A stretch of DNA of 64,000 nt from Rhodocyclales bacterium GT-UBC (GTDB lineage Bacteria; Pseudomonadota; Gammaproteobacteria; Burkholderiales; Rhodocyclaceae): the NCBI GenBank assembly GCA_003583745.1, contig QXPY01000003.1:170052-234051 (forward strand), given 5' to 3'. Both the position numbers and the translations under genes were made by a program. The notes under the pieces were generated by a model. That model saw only the letters and a list, made by a program, of their open reading frames with translations. It was not told where the DNA came from and made no database searches. Of this stretch, positions 26,391 to 35,123 are shown piece after piece; within the stretch, counting starts at the first letter, position 1, and every line of letters starts with the position of its first letter.

Positions 26391-28909
26391 TATTCGGCTG
26401 CCGCCTTTTTCTTGGGCGCTGCCTTCGGTTTTGCAACCTTTTTCTCGAACTCGAAGCCGACCTTGCCATCCTTGGCGGTCAGATAGGCCGAGAATTTGCG
26501 CCGGGTACGGTTGGAGACGAACTCCTTGAGCAGGTCGGTCTTGCCTTCGCCAAGCAGTTTCTGCATCTGGGCCGGTTCGATCGGCTGCTGCAGGATCACC
26601 TTGCCTGAACGGAAGTCGCAGCTCTTGTCCGGTCCGACCGATTTTTCGCAGACGTAGGAGCTGCCATGGTCGAAAACGTTGCTGGCGCATTTCGGGCACT
26701 TGCCGAGGCTGGTTTGCCCGGAGAAGTCGACCGGTTCGCTATCGGCGGCATCGTTCTTGTCCTGGCCGAAATCGAATTCCGGTTCCTTGTTGTCGTTGAG
26801 CTTGATGGCGGCCGAGAAGGTGCGCCCCATCTTGTTGCGGAAACCGGTCAGCGGGCCGATCTGGCCTTCGTTGATCAGGATGTCGATTTCTTCCGGCTCG
26901 AACTGGCGGCCGGCGACGATTTTCCACAGCGAGTAGTCGCAACTGCCGCACTGGAATTTCTTGTAGGTTTCGCGGATCTCGCCGCCGCAACGCGGGCATT
27001 TGGCGGTCAGGACGCCGAAGTCGCCAGGGATGGTGTCGGCCTCGAAAGTCTTGGCGCGCTCGACCATGTGGCGGGTCATTTCAGCGATTTCGCGCATGAA
27101 TTCGGCGCGGGTGAATTCGCCTTTCTCGATGCGGCCGAGTTTCCATTCCCAGTCGCCGGTCAGTTCCGGTTGGGTCAGTTCGTTGATGCCGAGGCCGTTC
27201 AACAAGGTCATCAGCGAGAAGGCCTTGGCGGTCGGGATCAGTTCCCGGCCTTCACGCAATATGTACTGTTCGCCGATCAGGTTTTCGATGATCTGCGCCC
27301 GGGTGGCCGGCGTACCGAGACCACGTCCGGCCATTGCTGCTTTCAGTTCCTCGTCGTCGACCATCTTGCCGGCGCCTTCCATGGCGGAGAGCAGGGTGGC
27401 TTCAGAGTAACGCGGCGGCGGCTTGGTTTCGTTGGCCTTGACCGTCACTTCATCGGTTTTGACCTTTTCGTCCTTGGCGACGGCAACCAGATTGCCTTCG
27501 TCGCCTTCCTGGCCTTCCTTGCCATGCACGGCGAGCCAGCCCGGATTGACCAGCACCTTGCCTTCGGTCTTGAAGGGGTGGCCTTCGACGCGGGTAATGC
27601 GGGTGGTGACCAGGTATTCGGCGGCCGGGAAGAAAACCGAGAGGAAGCGACGGACGACGAAGTCGTAGAGCTTCTGTTCGACTTCGTTGAGATTCTTCGG
27701 TGCCTGCGGCGTCGGGATGATCGCGAAGTGGTCGCTGATCTTGGCATTGTTGAAGATGCGCTTGTTCGGCACCACCCAGTTGCGCGCCAGGATCTGATGG
27801 GCGAAAGGCGAGTAACGAGCGATCAATACTTCATCGTGCCCCTTGCCGGCACCTTCGCCGGTCAGGATGGACAGGGTCGATTTCACCGTGCCGAGATAAT
27901 CTTCCGGCAGGCAGCGCGAGTCGGTCCGCGGGTAAGTCAGCACCTTGTGCTTTTCGTACAACGCCTGGGCGATCGACAGCGTCGTCTTGGCCGAGAAGCC
28001 GAAGCGGGCGTTGGCTTCGCGCTGCAGGCTGGTCAGGTCGAAAAGCAGTGGCGATAGCCGGGTTTCCGGTTTGGCTTCCTCGGTAACGATACCCGGCTTG
28101 CCCAGTGTGGCAGCGCGGATCGCGTCAGCCTTGTTCTTTTCCCACAGGCGGTCGGCACGGGCGTGTTCGTCATCCTGCTTCTTGAAGCCTTCGTCGAACC
28201 ATTTGCCGGTGTAGTCGCCGGCCTTAGCTGCAAAGCTGGCTTCAACTTCCCAGTAGTCGCGCGGCTTGAATTCGCGGATTTTCTTTTCGCGCTCGACGAC
28301 GATGGCCAGCGTCGGGGTCTGGACCCGGCCGACGGTGGTCAGGTGGAAGCCGCCGGTCTTCGAATTGAAGGCGGTCATCGCCCGGGTACCGTTGATGCCG
28401 ACCAGCCAGTCCGATTCGGAGCGGCAAACTGCGGCATCGCCCAAGCCCACCATGTCGTTTCCAAGACGCAGGCGGCTGAAACCATCGCGGATGGCGCCCT
28501 GGGTCATCGATTGCAGCCATAACCGTTCAATGGGTTTGCTTGTCTTGGCGTGTTGCACGATGTAGTTGAAGATCAACTCACCTTCCCGTCCCGCGTCACA
28601 GGCATTGATCAGACCTTCGACATCCTTGCGCTTGATAAGCTTGTTCAGCACCTTGAGACGCGATTCGGTCTTCTCGATCGGCTTCAAGGCAAAGTGCGGC
28701 GGAATCACCGGCAGATGGGCGAAGGACCACTTGCCGCGCTTGACCTCGAACTCTTCCGGGCAGGCGAGTTCCAGCAGATGGCCGACTGCCGACGAAATGA
28801 CCAGCGTATCGCTTTCAAAATAGTCGTCGTGCTTGGTAAAGCCCCCCAGCGCTTTGGCGATGTCGGCTGCGACTGAGGGTTTTTCGGCAATGATCAGCTT
28901 TTTAGTCAT
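26390..28909 (-). CDS. topB: DNA topoisomerase III
   Basis: This 839-residue type IA topoisomerase has a TOPRIM domain at the N-terminus (IIAEKPSVAADIAKAL; acidic NACDAGREGE) and the catalytic Tyr326 in LTYPRTDSRCLP. YPRTDS with RCLP marks the topoisomerase III branch rather than TopA. The C-terminal part from about residue 610 has zinc-finger-like CPRCGG...CGSC and CPKCASN...C pairs, then two topoisomerase C-terminal repeats and a Lys/Ala-rich tail. It is longer than E. coli TopB (about 650) because of these additions. The enzyme separates replicating DNA and works on recombination intermediates. It lies upstream of nothing in its own unit except a shared neighbourhood with dprA on the same strand. 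Confidence 0.9.
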   Translation of the reverse strand: MTKKLIIAEKPSVAADIAKALGGFTKHDDYFESDTLVISSAVGHLLELACPEEFEVKRGKWSFAHLPVIPPHFALKPIEKTESRLKVLNKLIKRKDVEGLINACDAGREGELIFNYIVQHAKTSKPIERLWLQSMTQGAIRDGFSRLRLGNDMVGLGDAAVCRSESDWLVGINGTRAMTAFNSKTGGFHLTTVGRVQTPTLAIVVEREKKIREFKPRDYWEVEASFAAKAGDYTGKWFDEGFKKQDDEHARADRLWEKNKADAIRAATLGKPGIVTEEAKPETRLSPLLFDLTSLQREANARFGFSAKTTLSIAQALYEKHKVLTYPRTDSRCLPEDYLGTVKSTLSILTGEGAGKGHDEVLIARYSPFAHQILARNWVVPNKRIFNNAKISDHFAIIPTPQAPKNLNEVEQKLYDFVVRRFLSVFFPAAEYLVTTRITRVEGHPFKTEGKVLVNPGWLAVHGKEGQEGDEGNLVAVAKDEKVKTDEVTVKANETKPPPRYSEATLLSAMEGAGKMVDDEELKAAMAGRGLGTPATRAQIIENLIGEQYILREGRELIPTAKAFSLMTLLNGLGINELTQPELTGDWEWKLGRIEKGEFTRAEFMREIAEMTRHMVERAKTFEADTIPGDFGVLTAKCPRCGGEIRETYKKFQCGSCDYSLWKIVAGRQFEPEEIDILINEGQIGPLTGFRNKMGRTFSAAIKLNDNKEPEFDFGQDKNDAADSEPVDFSGQTSLGKCPKCASNVFDHGSSYVCEKSVGPDKSCDFRSGKVILQQPIEPAQMQKLLGEGKTDLLKEFVSNRTRRKFSAYLTAKDGKVGFEFEKKVAKPKAAPKKKAAAE

Positions 28910-28987
28910 GGGATCTGTCTGTTATGTGCCGGGGCATGATAAGTGCGCGGCGAGACGCTTGGCAAGCCATCAATTGACGCAAGTGAG

Positions 28988-30064
28988 TCAAGCGAGGCGT
29001 TGATATCGGCTGCCTGGCAAGCTGGCTAATTGACCGGATAACTCCAGCGTGAGCAATTCACCCAGCAATTGTTCCGCGCTCTGGCCTGTGCGTTCCACCA
29101 GTTCGTCCAGACTGCAGGGGTCGTGGCCAAGGGCCGCAAGAAGAGGGGATTGAACGCAGTCGCGATTACGGTGCTCTGGTTGGGATACCTCATCCTGGCA
29201 ACCCAATTCTTCAAGCACGTCCTGGGCCGTTTCAACCAGCTTCGCTCCCTGCTTGATCAGCTGGTGGCAACCGCGTGCTACCGGTGAGTGTATCGAGCCT
29301 GGGATGGCAAAGACTTCGCGTCCCTGCTCGCCGGCCAAACGGGCGGTGATCAGCGAGCCGCTTTCGGGGGCTGCTTCGACAACCAGCACGCCACGCGACA
29401 AGCCGGAAATGATCCGGTTGCGGCGCGGGAAATTGGCCGCAATCGCAGGAGTACCCAGCGGGAATTCGGAAATGATCGCGCCGTGTTCGGCGATGAGCAG
29501 TGCCAGTTCCTTGTTACGGGCAGGGTAGAGGCGATCGGCACCGGTACCGATGATGGCCAAGGTTTTTCCGCCGCTAGCCAATGCGCCACGATGAGCTGCG
29601 GCGTCGATACCCAAGGCAAGTCCGCTGACAATGCAGAGTCCATGGGTGGCCAGTGTCTTGGAAAAGCTCTCGGCGGTTTGAATGCCCGATGGCGTCGCGT
29701 TGCGGCTTCCAACGATGGCGAGACTGCGCGCCTGCAGTAGATCGGGGTTGCCGCGGACGTAAAGGATGTTGGGTGGATCGGGAATTTCGAGTAGTGCTGT
29801 CGGATACGCGCTGTCGCCCAATGCCAGGATGTGCTGTCCGGGGGAATCAGCCCAGGCGAGAGCTTGCTCGATTTTCTCCGTGGGATCGGTATCGAAGAGG
29901 ATATCTGCACGGTCGCCGATTACGGCGCGTGTTGCCAGTCGTCCGGCAGCAAAGATGGCTTCCGGTAAACCAAAAGCGGCGAGAAGCTTTCTCTGCGTCT
30001 CGCCGCCAATGCCGGGGATCAGGGTCAGCCGCAGCCAGGCGGATAACCCTTCATGTCTCTTCAT
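28988..30064 (-). CDS. dprA: DNA-processing protein DprA (Smf)
   Basis: This 358-residue protein has a helix-hairpin-helix/SAM-like N-terminus (about 1-70), then the Rossmann-like DprA domain with the hallmark GSRNATPSG loop (about 118-126), VSGLALGIDAAAHRGAL and FPRRNRIISGLS, and a small C-terminal winged-helix domain (about 295-355). DprA loads RecA onto incoming single-stranded DNA during natural transformation and protects it. It overlaps the stop of the LysM gene upstream by four bases, so the two are translated together, an arrangement common in betaproteobacteria. Confidence 0.93.
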   Translation of the reverse strand: MKRHEGLSAWLRLTLIPGIGGETQRKLLAAFGLPEAIFAAGRLATRAVIGDRADILFDTDPTEKIEQALAWADSPGQHILALGDSAYPTALLEIPDPPNILYVRGNPDLLQARSLAIVGSRNATPSGIQTAESFSKTLATHGLCIVSGLALGIDAAAHRGALASGGKTLAIIGTGADRLYPARNKELALLIAEHGAIISEFPLGTPAIAANFPRRNRIISGLSRGVLVVEAAPESGSLITARLAGEQGREVFAIPGSIHSPVARGCHQLIKQGAKLVETAQDVLEELGCQDEVSQPEHRNRDCVQSPLLAALGHDPCSLDELVERTGQSAEQLLGELLTLELSGQLASLPGSRYQRLA

Positions 30065-31119
30065 GGATTGCGTGCAGCATCACCAACAATCACCGATTTC
30101 GAGGACTCGACGACCAGCGCGTAGGCGATATGGTCAAAGGTACGGAAAACAAAAGCGAGGGCATAGCGTTCTTCAGGTATAGGCGTGGCGCTACGGCGGC
30201 CATCGGCATCGATGGCTATGGAGACGCGATTACGGAAAAGCGCCAAAACGTGCCCCGTCTCAATGCCGTCGCTCTTGCCCCGATTGATCGACACGATCGA
30301 ACCGCCGCCACCTTCATTGAGTCCGCCATAGATTCCGACGACCCGAGCGGCGACGGTTTGCTCCGGACGATGCGGGGCGTAGGCCAGGATTTCGAATGAG
30401 GGAGCGGGGATCAGCCGGTCGCCACGGTGAATCTCTTCCTTGGCGCTGACGATGCGGACCGTTGCCGGATCTCCCGGTGAAACCAGTTTTGCCGTACCGA
30501 GGAAAAATGCCTCGTAGGCAATGACCTTGCCTGTTTCAGGGTCCTTGAGCGGCTTGCCCGGTCGATAGACATTCCAGTTCACTTTCTTGCCATCGGGGAT
30601 GCCCGTGACGAACGCCGTGTCGCCATTCCCCATGATCATGCGCTCTTCTTCGGTGGCGACGATGCGCGCGACTTTGTCGTGTTCGGTCGCTTCGATGATC
30701 AGCGGCTGGGACAGGAAAGCCTCGATGGCGTTGGGAGGAATGCTCGGAATGACTTGCGGTACCGCTTTGCTATAGACCTTCGGTTGGGTTTGCGTGGTGG
30801 CCAGCTCTTCTTCGGAGTTGGTATCGGCGTTACCGACGGACTTTCCGATGCGCAAACGGGGCGAGTCGCCGGAGGTGTCGAGGATGACCACGTCACCTGG
30901 ATAAATCAGGTGCGGATTTTTGATTTCAGCCTTGTTCATTTGCCAGATTTCGGGCCAACGCCAAGGTTGTTGCAGGAATTTTCCGGCAATGCCCCATAGG
31001 GTGTCGCCACGCACAACAATATGGCGATCCGGCGGGTTGTCGACGAGCTGCAGGGGCTCTTCGGCGGAGGCGCAGAAGGCCGTCACGGCCAGGATGAGCG
31101 CGGATATAATGCGAAGCAT
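30061..31119 (-). CDS. LysM domain cell-envelope protein
   Basis: 352 residues from the ATG at 31119, which has GAGGT before it. The much longer open frame to 31485 runs over the divergent def gene and is discarded. A signal peptide occupies about residues 1-19 (cleavage after CASA). A LysM domain follows (about 33-82: HIVVRGDTLWGIAGKFLQQPWRWPEIW...NPHLIYPGD), binding peptidoglycan. The remaining 230 residues are a conserved, mostly beta region of unknown role, as found in LysM proteins placed next to dprA in this bacterial group. Its promoter region is shared with def on the opposite strand. Confidence 0.87.
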   Translation of the reverse strand: MLRIISALILAVTAFCASAEEPLQLVDNPPDRHIVVRGDTLWGIAGKFLQQPWRWPEIWQMNKAEIKNPHLIYPGDVVILDTSGDSPRLRIGKSVGNADTNSEEELATTQTQPKVYSKAVPQVIPSIPPNAIEAFLSQPLIIEATEHDKVARIVATEEERMIMGNGDTAFVTGIPDGKKVNWNVYRPGKPLKDPETGKVIAYEAFFLGTAKLVSPGDPATVRIVSAKEEIHRGDRLIPAPSFEILAYAPHRPEQTVAARVVGIYGGLNEGGGGSIVSINRGKSDGIETGHVLALFRNRVSIAIDADGRRSATPIPEERYALAFVFRTFDHIAYALVVESSKSVIVGDAARNP

Positions 31120-31261
31120 AGTCGTAACCTCACGTGCCGGTGGAACAAGGTGCGAACGACACTGTCTGAGCAGCATCATGCAAATCATTCCAAATCTCGG
31201 AAATTGCTTTAGATTCTGCACGTAATAACCTAATCGATCAAGCTTTTCATCCGTTTCCCCT

Positions 31262-31765
31262 ATGTCGCTTCTACCCATTTTGCGTTTCCCCGATGTGCGT
31301 CTGAAAAAGATTGCCGCACCGGTTATCAATATTGACGATGGCATTCGAAAACTGGTCGCCGACATGGCTGAAACCATGTACGAGGCGCCGGGCATCGGTT
31401 TGGCCGCGACGCAGGTCGATGTGCATAAACAGGTCGTGGTGATCGATATTTCTGAAGAAAAGAACGATTTGCGCGTTTTCATCAATCCGCGGCTGGAAAA
31501 CTGTACCGGCGCCCAGACCGGGGAAGAAGGCTGTTTGTCGGTGCCGGGGATTTACGACAAGGTCGAGCGTGCCGAACGGGTTACAGTGCATTACCTCGAC
31601 TTGGATGGCAAGACGCAGCGTCTGGATGCCGAGGGTTTGCTTGCCGTGTGTATCCAGCATGAACTCGATCATCTGAACGGCAAGGTTTTCGTCGATCATC
31701 TGTCGCAATTGAAGCAGACACGGATCAAGAGCAAGCTGGCCAAGCAGGCCCGCGTCACCGCATGA
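31262..31765 (+). CDS. def: Peptide deformylase
   Basis: At 167 residues it has full family length. All three motifs are present: GIGLAATQ (motif 1), EEGCLSVPG with metal ligand Cys91 (motif 2) and QHELDHLNG with His133, Glu134 and His137 (motif 3). The enzyme removes the formyl group from new proteins as they leave the ribosome, using ferrous iron. It overlaps fmt by four bases (ATGA), so the enzymes that add and remove the formyl group are coupled. Confidence 0.96.
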   Translation: MSLLPILRFPDVRLKKIAAPVINIDDGIRKLVADMAETMYEAPGIGLAATQVDVHKQVVVIDISEEKNDLRVFINPRLENCTGAQTGEEGCLSVPGIYDKVERAERVTVHYLDLDGKTQRLDAEGLLAVCIQHELDHLNGKVFVDHLSQLKQTRIKSKLAKQARVTA

Positions 31766-32685
31766 AGCTGATCTTTGCCGGGACACCGGAGTTTGCCGCG
31801 CAGGCGCTGGGCGCCATTGTCGAAGCCGGCCACGAAGTGGTGCTGGTCCTGACCCAGCCGGATCGCCCGGCAGGACGGGGGATGATCCTGCAGCCGTCGC
31901 CGGTCAAGAAGCTGGCACTGGAAAAAGGAATCGAGGTTTTCCAGCCGCTGAGTCTGAAGGATGCAGAAGCCCAAGCGAAAATCGCTGCCTGCGGGGCAGA
32001 AGTGATGGTCGTTGCGGCCTACGGTTTGATCCTGCCTCAGGTCGTGCTCGACATGCCGCGTTTTGGTTGCATCAACATCCACGCCTCGCTTTTGCCGCGC
32101 TGGCGCGGTGCGGCGCCGATCCAGCGGGCCCTGCTGGCCGGCGATGCGGAAACCGGTGTCTGCATCATGCAGATGGAGGCTGGGCTGGATACCGGTCCGG
32201 TGCTGTTGCGTGGCGCCTTCCCGATTGCTGCTGACGACACGACCGTCGCCTTGCATGATCGTCTTGCTGCCTTGGGGGCGAAGCTGGTTGTCGAGGCGCT
32301 GGCCAAGTTGCCTTTGCCGGCCGAGACGCAGCCAGAGGTCGGCATCACCTACGCGCACAAGATCGAGAAGGCCGAGGCGACAATCGACTGGTCGAAGCCG
32401 GCGGCCGAACTGGATCGTCATATCCGCGCCTTCAATCCATTCCCTGGTGCCCAGGCACAGTTCGGCGGCCAGACCGTCAAGCTGTGGCGAGCCGTTCCCG
32501 TGGCCGACTCCGGCCCGGCCGGTACTATCCTGGCCGTGGAGCGTACGGCGGTGGTGATCGCCTGCGGCGACGGCGCGCTGGCCGTCAGCGAGCTGCAGAA
32601 GGCCGGGGGGAAACGTTTGCCGGTGCAACAGTTCCTGGCCGGGCATCCCTTGAAAGTCGGCGATCGTTTCGACTTGCCGGCTTGA
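31762..32685 (+). CDS. fmt: Methionyl-tRNA formyltransferase
   Basis: 307 residues. The N-terminal formyltransferase domain contains Asn105 and His107 ([20 protein letters not shown]) and an Asp in AGLDTGP that form the active site. The C-terminal OB-like domain (about 205-305) binds the initiator tRNA. It uses 10-formyl-tetrahydrofolate to formylate Met-tRNA for translation start. It is coupled to def by a four-base overlap. Confidence 0.96.
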   Translation: MKLIFAGTPEFAAQALGAIVEAGHEVVLVLTQPDRPAGRGMILQPSPVKKLALEKGIEVFQPLSLKDAEAQAKIAACGAEVMVVAAYGLILPQVVLDMPRFGCINIHASLLPRWRGAAPIQRALLAGDAETGVCIMQMEAGLDTGPVLLRGAFPIAADDTTVALHDRLAALGAKLVVEALAKLPLPAETQPEVGITYAHKIEKAEATIDWSKPAAELDRHIRAFNPFPGAQAQFGGQTVKLWRAVPVADSGPAGTILAVERTAVVIACGDGALAVSELQKAGGKRLPVQQFLAGHPLKVGDRFDLPA

Positions 32686-32749
32686 AATCTGCTGTAACGC
32701 CAATAGTTAACAGTTAGTTCTGTTCGACTCGTTTCGAGGAGGTCACGCG

Positions 32750-33592
32750 ATGTTCAACTGGGTCAAGACAGCGATGCTGATGGCGGCCATCATGGCTCTG
32801 TTCGGCATCGTCGGCGGCATGCTGGGTGGCAAGGCGGGGATGATGCTGGCGCTGATCTTTGGTGGCGCGATGAACCTGTTCTCCTATTGGTTCTCTGACA
32901 GCATGGTGTTGAAGATGTACAACGCGCAGCAAGTCGATGAAACCAGCGCGCCGCAGTTCTACGCCATGGTTCGCGAGTTGGCGCAGCGCGCCGGCTTGCC
33001 GATGCCCAAGGTCTACATCATCAATGAAGACCAGCCGAATGCCTTCGCCACCGGCCGTAATCCGGAGCATGCGGCAGTCGCGGCGACGACCGGTATCCTG
33101 CAACTGCTTTCGGCGCGCGAATTGCGCGGCGTGATGGCGCATGAACTGGCCCACGTGCAGCATCGCGACATCTTGATTTCGACCATCTCGGCAACGATGG
33201 CCGGGGCTATTTCGGCATTGGCCAATTTCGCCATGTTCTTCGGTGGGCGCGATGAAGACGGCCGGCCGGTCAACCCCTTGGCCGGCATTCTCGTTGCCTT
33301 CCTCGCCCCTTTGGCGGCCAGTCTGATTCAGATGGCGATTTCGCGGGCCCGCGAGTACGAGGCGGATCGCGGCGGCGCCGAAATCAGCGGCGATCCGCTT
33401 GCCTTGGCCGACGCGCTGGGCAAGATCCAGATGTATGCCGAAGGCCGCATTCCGATGGGGCCAGCCGAGGCGCACCCGGAAACGGCGCAGATGATGATTC
33501 TCAACCCCTTGTCGGGCGAGGGTATCCGCAGCCTGTTCTCGACCCACCCGCCAACTGCCGAGCGTATAGCCCGTTTGCGCGCCATGCGCTAA
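32750..33592 (+). CDS. htpX: Membrane zinc metalloprotease HtpX
   Basis: 280 residues. Two membrane segments near the N-terminus (about 7-24 and 27-47) are followed by an M48 peptidase domain with the zinc motif His131-Glu132-x-x-His135 (HELAHVQH) and another pair of hydrophobic segments (about 145-165 and 180-200). The third ligand is the Glu in REYEADR. HtpX degrades misfolded inner-membrane proteins under stress. A strong GAGGAGGT ribosome site precedes the ATG. It may follow def-fmt in one transcript, as there is no terminator in the 64-base gap. Confidence 0.93.
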   Translation: MFNWVKTAMLMAAIMALFGIVGGMLGGKAGMMLALIFGGAMNLFSYWFSDSMVLKMYNAQQVDETSAPQFYAMVRELAQRAGLPMPKVYIINEDQPNAFATGRNPEHAAVAATTGILQLLSARELRGVMAHELAHVQHRDILISTISATMAGAISALANFAMFFGGRDEDGRPVNPLAGILVAFLAPLAASLIQMAISRAREYEADRGGAEISGDPLALADALGKIQMYAEGRIPMGPAEAHPETAQMMILNPLSGEGIRSLFSTHPPTAERIARLRAMR

Positions 33593-33597
33593 ACCGA

Positions 33598-33948
33598 TCA
33601 GGCGGCAGCGCGGCTGCTTGTTGATGTTCGCATGACCGGCGGTAATGTGCCGACCACCGCCAGACTCGGACGTTCGCCTTCGCGCTGGTGTCTGAGCGTC
33701 AGGTAGCGCAGGCAGGTGACGCGCAGGAAGGAGGCGAAGTTTTCGACTTCGCCGCGATAGCTCTGGATTTCGTCGAACAGTTTGGCGATCAGTTGATTGG
33801 TCGTCATGCCTTCGTTTCCGGCCAGTTCGGCGAGGATGTCCCAGAACAGGTTTTCCAGCCGGATCTTGGTGACCAGGCCGTGAATGCGCAGCGAGCGGGA
33901 GCGCGACTCGTAGAGCATCGGGTCGGCCTTGACGTAGATTTCACACAT
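33598..33948 (-). CDS. Ribbon-helix-helix domain protein (RHH_4 family)
   Basis: 116 residues from the ATG at 33948 (AAGGAT ribosome site). The long open frame up to 34284 runs into the opposite coding phase of the DJ-1 gene and is rejected. The sequence MCEIYVKADP.LYESRSRSLRIHGLVTKIRLENLFWDIL is the typical start of a proteobacterial ribbon-helix-helix family (RHH_4), small DNA-binding or aryl-sulfate-associated proteins of unknown target. It lies downstream of the DJ-1 gene on the same strand, 76 bases away, and converges on htpX with only five bases between. Confidence 0.8.
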   Translation of the reverse strand: MCEIYVKADPMLYESRSRSLRIHGLVTKIRLENLFWDILAELAGNEGMTTNQLIAKLFDEIQSYRGEVENFASFLRVTCLRYLTLRHQREGERPSLAVVGTLPPVMRTSTSSRAAA

Positions 33949-34024
33949 CCGAATATCCTTTTCGAGGCGGCTGACCGCGGATCTCCGGGGGCAGCCGTGC
34001 AACCTTCCAAAACGATCAGGCCAA

Positions 34025-34606
34025 TCAAGGCTCGATGCGCGTCCCCAGCACTTGCAGAAACTTGGCCAGCCAGTCCGGATGCGCCGGCCAGGCTGGTGCG
34101 GTAACCAGATTGCCGTCCACATGCGCCTGATCGACCGGAATTTCAGCGTACTCACCACCGGCCGCCCGGACCTCCGGCGCACAGGCCGGGTAGGCACTGC
34201 ACGAACGACCGGCCAGCACGCCGGCGGCACTGAGCAGCTGGGCGCCATGACAGATGGCGGCAATCGGCTTTCCGGCCCGGGCAAAATGTTGGACCATGAC
34301 CAGCACCTCGGGGTTCAGCCGCAGATATTCCGGTGCCCGGCCGCCGGGAATGACCAGGGCGTCGTAGCCGCCGACCTCGATGCTGGCAAAGTCCGCATTC
34401 AGCGTGAAGTTGTGTCCCGGTTTCTCGCTGTAGGTCTGGTCGCCTTCGAAATCGTGGATTGCCGTCCGCACCGATTCGCCGGCCTTCTTGCCCGGGCAGA
34501 CGGCATGTACGGTGTGTCCGACCATCAACAGCGCCTGAAACGGCACCATGGTTTCGTAGTCTTCGGTGTAATCACCGGTGATCATCAGGATTTTTTTGCC
34601 AGCCAT
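34025..34606 (-). CDS. DJ-1/PfpI family protein
   Basis: 193 residues, a single DJ-1/PfpI domain. The nucleophile elbow AICHGAQ holds Cys119 followed by His120, and Glu15 (DYTEDYE) stands where the family's conserved Glu contacts the cysteine. Members include deglycase/glyoxalase-like enzymes and chaperone-like stress proteins, and the exact activity cannot be read from sequence. Its start is preceded by a perfect 13-bp inverted repeat, suggesting dedicated regulation. Confidence 0.87.
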   Translation of the reverse strand: MAGKKILMITGDYTEDYETMVPFQALLMVGHTVHAVCPGKKAGESVRTAIHDFEGDQTYSEKPGHNFTLNADFASIEVGGYDALVIPGGRAPEYLRLNPEVLVMVQHFARAGKPIAAICHGAQLLSAAGVLAGRSCSAYPACAPEVRAAGGEYAEIPVDQAHVDGNLVTAPAWPAHPDWLAKFLQVLGTRIEP

Positions 34607-34623
34607 GTTTGTCTCCGTTGAAG

Positions 34624-34656
34624 TTTCATATTCCGGTGAAATTCCGGAATATGAAA
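34624..34656. promoter_or_regulatory. Perfect 13-bp inverted repeat upstream of DJ-1/PfpI gene
   Basis: TTTCATATTCCGG (34624-34636) and its exact complement (34644-34656) are separated by 7 bases. It lies 17-50 bases before the start codon of the leftward DJ-1 gene. No U-tract follows, so an operator is more likely than a terminator. Confidence 0.6.
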
Positions 34657-34700
34657 TTCATTGTGCAGACTGTTTGCGGGCGATGGGTAGTAGCCGGCTG

Positions 34701-35114
34701 CTACGCTGCTGAACTAGCGTCTATGACCTGTTCGCGTTGACCGAGATGGCCGCGATTTACCGCCAGGCGTTCGGTGCGGGCCGGCTGGAAATGGGCGACC
34801 AGGTCGTGAAACAAGGCTTGGGCCCGGGTGCTGTTGTCGCTGCTGTAGTTGCAGACATAGACATCGAGCGTGACCGTGGCGATTTCCGGCCAGGTGTGGA
34901 TCGCCAGGTGGGATTCTGCCAGCACAACGGCACCGGTCACCCCGGCCGAGCCGCCGGAAGCGTCGCGAAAGGGATGGAACAGATGACCGACCACAGTCAG
35001 TTGGTTGCGCTGGCAGGCTTCCAGACAGAAGCGCTGCAGCCCGACCGGGTCGAGCAGCAGTTCAGGGGGGCAGCGGCAATCATGCAGATCGCCAATCAGG
35101 TGGATTCCGTGCAT
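34701..35114 (-). CDS. speD: S-adenosylmethionine decarboxylase proenzyme
   Basis: 137 residues, of the short bacterial class. The self-cleavage motif LAESHLAIHTWPE has Glu67-Ser68: the chain is cut there and Ser68 becomes the pyruvoyl cofactor. His73 and Cys88 follow at the same spacing (+5 and +20) as the His and Cys needed for processing and catalysis in short class enzymes. It makes decarboxylated AdoMet for spermidine synthesis. No spermidine synthase gene lies beside it in this window. Confidence 0.9.
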   Translation of the reverse strand: MHGIHLIGDLHDCRCPPELLLDPVGLQRFCLEACQRNQLTVVGHLFHPFRDASGGSAGVTGAVVLAESHLAIHTWPEIATVTLDVYVCNYSSDNSTRAQALFHDLVAHFQPARTERLAVNRGHLGQREQVIDASSAA

Positions 35115-35123
35115 GCCCTTATC

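Noticed and set aside
26666..28057. 463-codon open frame opposite topB
   Set aside because: The topoisomerase motifs are on the minus strand; this frame has no motif or ribosome site.
31120..31485. N-terminal extension of the LysM gene
   Set aside because: The extension runs antisense through def, and the ATG at 31119 gives a proper signal peptide.
33949..34284. N-terminal extension of the ribbon-helix-helix gene
   Set aside because: It would overlap the DJ-1 gene in another frame, and the family N-terminus MCEIYVK begins at 33948.
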